DNA from: JBAVEL01 sp049587715
GTDB lineage: Bacteria; Bacteroidota; Ignavibacteria; UBA10030; UBA6906
Assembly: GCA_049587715.1 (NCBI GenBank)
Contig: JBAVEL010000085.1
Location: 1 to 9,068 of the forward strand
Length of the DNA stretch: 9,068 nt
Reading direction: 5' to 3'
The notes under the pieces were generated by a model, which worked only from the letters and a program-made list of their open reading frames with translations, did no database searches and was not told the DNA's origin. How positions within the stretch are numbered: the first letter of the stretch is position 1; every line of letters begins with the position of its first letter. Shown piece after piece: positions 6,256 to 9,068 of the stretch. The position numbers and the translations under genes were made by a program.

Positions 6256-6903
6256 ATGCCACGGAAGCGTTCACACCATACGCGCCCCACGCCCCGTCCC
6301 ACCCCGCAGGAACAGCGCCGTCTTGACTCGCGGTCCGAGGACAGCCGCATCATCCGGGCCGCGCTCAGGGGAGACGCACAGGCATACCGCCTGCTTCTGG
6401 AGAAATACCACGACGCCATCCGGAGCTTCATCCACAGGATGATCCACGACCGGACGCAGGTGGAGGATCTGACGCAGGAGGCCTTCATCAAGGCGTTCGG
6501 CTCCCTCCGCAGCTTCAACGAGGAGTTCGCCTTCTCCACCTGGCTCTACAAGATTGCCACCAACAACTGCATCGACTACATCCGGAAGCGAAGGCTTCCC
6601 ACCCTCTCCATGGACCGTCCTGCCGAGGGCCGGGGGGGGGATGCACCCATGGAAATCCCGGACGAAACCTATGGAGCCGACGGCGAGCTGCTCCGCTCCC
6701 AGCGTTCCGCCCTCCTCAGCCGGGCCATCGACGCCCTCCCGCCCAAGTACCGGCGGGTCATCCTGCTCCGCCACGTGGAGGAAAAAAGCTACGAGGAGAT
6801 CGCCCGGGAGCTCCAGCTTCCCATCGGCACCGTGAAGGCCCACATCTTCAGGGCGCGCGAGCTTCTCTACCGCCGGCTCAAGCGGCGAATCGCCCAGTAC
6901 TGA
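6256..6903 (+). CDS. ECF-family RNA polymerase sigma factor (RpoE-like)
   Basis: A 215-residue alternative sigma factor that directs RNA polymerase to a specialised promoter set. Sigma region 2 spans about 41-112: AYRLLLEKYHDAIRSFIHRM, then DLTQEAFIKAF at 71-81, FSTWLYKIATNNCIDYIRKR at 93-112. A low-complexity linker follows (about 113-143). Sigma region 4 spans about 148-205, with LPPKYRRVILLRHVEEKSYE and the helix-turn-helix ELQLPIGTVKAHIFRARELL. The first 28 residues are a basic, proline-rich extension not needed for the fold. The ATG at 6256 is the only possible start upstream of region 2, but no Shine-Dalgarno sequence precedes it. The linker codons contain a run of nine G (6632-6640). 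The gene diverges from tmk and is followed 66 bp later by a secreted LiaF-like protein. No zinc-finger or membrane anti-sigma gene follows, which is unusual for this family. Class and function are certain; regulon is unknown. Confidence 0.95.
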   Translation: MPRKRSHHTRPTPRPTPQEQRRLDSRSEDSRIIRAALRGDAQAYRLLLEKYHDAIRSFIHRMIHDRTQVEDLTQEAFIKAFGSLRSFNEEFAFSTWLYKIATNNCIDYIRKRRLPTLSMDRPAEGRGGDAPMEIPDETYGADGELLRSQRSALLSRAIDALPPKYRRVILLRHVEEKSYEEIARELQLPIGTVKAHIFRARELLYRRLKRRIAQY

Positions 6904-6956
6904 CGCCGGGCCCCGCGCGCAACCCGCGCCCCCGTTTTCCGTACCAGAAGGGGGGG

Positions 6957-6963
6957 AAAGGAG
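6957..6963 (+). promoter_or_regulatory. Ribosome-binding site that decides the LiaF-like start
   Basis: AAAGGAG directly abuts the first in-frame ATG (6964) but stands six bases before the second (6970). The normal spacing therefore favours the ATG at 6970. Confidence 0.7.
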
Positions 6964-6969
6964 ATGCCC

Positions 6970-7854
6970 ATGATACCGAGACAGCCGGCGCCGATGAAGA
7001 CGGCCCAGACGGTGCTCCTTTGTGTCCTCGCCTGGGGAACGGCTTTTCCCATGGGGGACCCGAGGGAGAAGGAGATCGGCCGCACCACGGAGAAGGAGCT
7101 GAAGGTTCTTCTCTCGGCCGGGTTCGGTTCGGTCTCCATCGCGCGGGGGGACCCGGGGAAGATCCTGTTTCTCAGCAGGCAGGATGACGGGAATCCCGGC
7201 CAAAGGCCGCGCGTCTCCTACGAGATCCGGAACCGCGTCGGGTATCTGGAGCTGAATCTCTCCGACGGAGAGGAGGAGTCCCACGGGGGCTCCATCCGCG
7301 CGGGGGCGCTTAAGGGAGGAGACTGGATTCTCCGCTTCACGGATGCCCTTCCCATCTCCTTCGACATTGAGCTGGGTGTGGGCTCGGCGGACCTGGATCT
7401 GTCCGGGCTCCGCGTGAAGGACTTCACCCTGTCCACGGGTGCCAGCGATGTGACGCTGGCCTTCAACGAACCCAACCCCGTGCCCATCGAGTTCATGAAC
7501 ATCGAGTCGGGCGTCAGTCAGTTCCGCGGTATCAAGCTGGGGAACGCCAACTTCCACCGGTTCAAGTTCGGGGGAGGGCTGGGAGCGTACACCCTTGACT
7601 TCGCGGGGAGCCTCCGACACGAGGTGGACGCGGACATCGGGGTGGCCCTCGGCACCGTGACGATCTACATCCCGGAAGACGTGGGGGCCCGCCTCTACTA
7701 TGACGAGAGCTGGGTCACCCGCCTGGACTACGACCGCGCCTTCCGGAAGGCGGGCAGGAACGAGTACGTCACCGAAGACTTCTCCCGGCGGGAGGGCCGC
7801 ATGAACATCCGGGTGGAGTCGGCGATTGGAAGCGTCAAGGTGCGGCGGCGGTAG
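6970..7854 (+). CDS. Secreted LiaF-like / 'toast-rack' beta-solenoid protein
   Basis: A 294-residue protein with an N-terminal signal peptide (about 9-29, MKTAQTVLLCVLAWGTAFPM) and no lipobox, so probably periplasmic. The rest is almost all short beta strands with Gly/Ser/Asp turns. Repeated rungs include ELGVGSADLDLSGLRV, TGASDVTLAFN, ESGVSQFRGIKLGNANF and GGLGAYTLDFAG, followed by GVALGTVTIYIPEDVGARLYY. The last segment resembles the C-terminal domain of LiaF, the Firmicutes negative regulator of a cell-wall-stress two-component system, and the overall pattern fits the toast_rack N-terminal domain family. A transmembrane LiaF N-terminus is lacking; the protein is exported instead. It lies 66 bp downstream of the ECF sigma gene, likely in the same transcript. 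A role in sensing envelope damage or restraining the sigma factor is inference. The ATG at 6994 would also keep the signal peptide and is an alternative start. Confidence 0.75.
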   Translation: MIPRQPAPMKTAQTVLLCVLAWGTAFPMGDPREKEIGRTTEKELKVLLSAGFGSVSIARGDPGKILFLSRQDDGNPGQRPRVSYEIRNRVGYLELNLSDGEEESHGGSIRAGALKGGDWILRFTDALPISFDIELGVGSADLDLSGLRVKDFTLSTGASDVTLAFNEPNPVPIEFMNIESGVSQFRGIKLGNANFHRFKFGGGLGAYTLDFAGSLRHEVDADIGVALGTVTIYIPEDVGARLYYDESWVTRLDYDRAFRKAGRNEYVTEDFSRREGRMNIRVESAIGSVKVRRR

Positions 7855-7863
7855 CGCAATTCC

Positions 7864-9068
7864 TCACCGGGTCCAGAGCATGTAGGGGGCCCAGAGGGGA
7901 AGGGCGGCATACTCCCTGCGGCCGATCATCTCCGTCTGGACCCTCCGGTAGGCCGTCCGCACATCCGCCCCCGACAGAAGCTCCGTGTAGAAGACCTCCC
8001 CGAAGTACTTCTTGCTCCTGCGCGCAGGGGGAAAAGTCATCATCACCACCTCCCTGCTCCCGTTTGTCAGGAACACCTCCGCCAGCACTCCCTGGGCCTC
8101 GGGGCGCTCCACCGGCCCCAGCGGGGAGACCACCACCGTCGCACGGGGACGGATGGAACGGAGCTCCCCCCAGGACACATCCTCGCAGGATGAGGCGTTG
8201 GGCGCGCCCAGCCGGATCCGCGCGTTCGCCGGATCGCGGCCTCCCGGCAGGAGAAGGGCCGCCAGGTGAAGCAGATCCCCTCCCCCGCCCTGGAGCGCCT
8301 CCAGGGTGGCATCCCGGGTGAAGAGCAGACGGGCATCCCGGTAGAAGGCCCGGATATCCCTCAGCTCGTATTCCACATCCCAGGCGGTCCCCCCTGCGTG
8401 CCCCGCGCCCGTCAGCTCCCGTACGGGGGCGACGGTCCCCACGGGTCCGCCGAGGGAGAGCACGGAGGGGGCGTAGGTCACCAGGATCTGTTCGGCGGGA
8501 AACCGGCTCCCCGCCCCCCCCCGCCGGAGGGCATGGAGGGGCAGGCCTGCCAGTTCCCGGGGAAGCACCACCACCAGGGCCCGCATTCCCGCGTAGTGCT
8601 TTTCCACGGGGCGGAGGAGGGCACTCCAGAGCTCCCTCCCCAGCTCTTCCAGCCGGCGGGCGCGGAGCGGGTCCCCCAGCCGCGCTGTGTCGGCGGATCC
8701 CCCGGCCAGAAGGGCGGAGAACTCACGCGCCGCCTGTATCAGCCGGGTCCGGTTCACGGGGGAGACCTCGCAGGCAAGGGGGCCGGGGCCGAGCAGGAAC
8801 AGCTCGTACACGTTCCCCGCCGGCACAGGCAGCAGAAGAGCCCTGTCGGGCCCCAGCGCCTCCCGCACCCGGTTTGACCCGACCGTATCCGCCGGAATCA
8901 GGTACCGCAGAAACGGGTCCGCCTCCCTGGCGCGAGCCGCCCACTTCCCCATGGAGGCCCGGCTCTCCGAAAGAACCGCCTGCACGGCACGGTGGAGCGG
9001 AAACTCCCCCGGACCGGCCGCCAGGAGCCGGGCCATCCGCCGCTCCGCGCCCGTATGCCGGGCCCGGG
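7864..9068 (-). CDS. CHAT-domain protein, C-terminal part, with degenerate catalytic motifs (partial)
   Basis: The frame is open to the right edge. Residue numbers here count from an internal ATG at 9034-9036, which has GGAG six bases upstream and could be a start (390 residues). The open frame continues upstream of it, and CHAT proteins usually carry a long N-terminal TPR region, so truncation by the window edge is more likely. From about residue 55 the CHAT (caspase-HetF-associated-with-TPR) peptidase fold is recognisable: ALLLPVPAGNVYELFLLGPG at 66-85, LVVVLPRELAGLPLHAL at 154-170, VTYAPSVLSLGG at 186-197, DLLHLAALL at 254-262, ATVVVSPLG at 299-307, GADVRTAYRRVQTEM at 356-370 and LWAPYMLW at 381-388. 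The second His of the usual HxAxH motif is Leu261, and the Cys of the usual SAC motif is Leu306. Proteolysis is therefore unlikely; a binding or scaffold role is inferred. The 3' end converges on the LiaF-like gene with 9 bp between the stops. Confidence 0.8.
   Translation of the reverse strand, partial: RARHTGAERRMARLLAAGPGEFPLHRAVQAVLSESRASMGKWAARAREADPFLRYLIPADTVGSNRVREALGPDRALLLPVPAGNVYELFLLGPGPLACEVSPVNRTRLIQAAREFSALLAGGSADTARLGDPLRARRLEELGRELWSALLRPVEKHYAGMRALVVVLPRELAGLPLHALRRGGAGSRFPAEQILVTYAPSVLSLGGPVGTVAPVRELTGAGHAGGTAWDVEYELRDIRAFYRDARLLFTRDATLEALQGGGGDLLHLAALLLPGGRDPANARIRLGAPNASSCEDVSWGELRSIRPRATVVVSPLGPVERPEAQGVLAEVFLTNGSREVVMMTFPPARRSKKYFGEVFYTELLSGADVRTAYRRVQTEMIGRREYAALPLWAPYMLWTR

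Noticed and set aside
6915..6938. Possible terminator between the sigma factor and LiaF-like genes
   Set aside because: GCGCG pairs with CGCGC around a five-base loop and a TTTT follows nearby, but the stem is only 5 bp and the T run is short and offset. Such pairs are common in sequence this GC-rich.
6271..7620. A 449-codon minus-strand open frame opposite the sigma factor and LiaF-like gene
   Set aside because: The plus-strand genes there have clear domains and one has a strong ribosome-binding site; the opposite frame shows no recognisable protein.
7864..9068. CHAT gene as part of a defence island (Craspase-like or gasdermin-type)
   Set aside because: No Cas, gasdermin, nuclease or other defence partner is visible in the window, and the neighbours are housekeeping or envelope genes. 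The upstream side is outside the window and could not be examined.

Overview
The window is a dense, high-GC stretch of a bacterial chromosome. It is made up almost entirely of housekeeping and envelope genes, with no mobile element, tRNA, rRNA or CRISPR array visible. Several features point to a deep-branching Gram-negative of the FCB group (Fibrobacteres-Chlorobi-Bacteroidetes, Gemmatimonadetes, Latescibacteria, Eisenbacteria and relatives). These are the C-terminal protease with an FCB-style C-terminal half, the thymidylate kinase with a GLDFSGKTT P-loop, a secreted LiaF-like protein and a CHAT-type protein. The taxonomic placement is inference; no marker gene here fixes the phylum. Shine-Dalgarno sequences are readable before most genes.

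Layout from left to right. (1) Minus strand: the 5' end of an unidentified membrane-protein ORF is cut by the left edge, and murA (peptidoglycan synthesis) lies just upstream of it. (2) Plus strand, divergent from murA: a BtuF-like periplasmic substrate-binding protein overlaps by 4 nt a deoxynucleoside kinase. The kinase runs 49 bp antisense into the end of the next gene. (3) Minus strand: an apparent three-gene operon transcribed right to left, tmk (dTMP kinase), then an S41 carboxy-terminal processing protease, then a TauE/SafE-family membrane transporter. It has a good sigma-70-type promoter upstream of tmk. (4) Plus strand, divergent from tmk: an ECF sigma factor, then a secreted LiaF/'toast-rack'-type beta-rich protein. 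(5) Minus strand, convergent with that protein: the C-terminal part of a CHAT-domain protein that is open to the right edge.

How they fit together. murA, tmk and the deoxynucleoside kinase serve wall and DNA-precursor synthesis. The BtuF-like/kinase pair may link corrinoid uptake with deoxynucleotide supply. The ECF sigma factor with the secreted LiaF-like protein, next to the protease operon, looks like an envelope-stress module, but without a recognisable anti-sigma factor. The most unusual observation is the CHAT domain. Its fold-defining motifs are intact, but neither the catalytic His nor the catalytic Cys is present at the expected positions, so it looks like a pseudo-protease. I do not see a complete new multi-gene system in this window.
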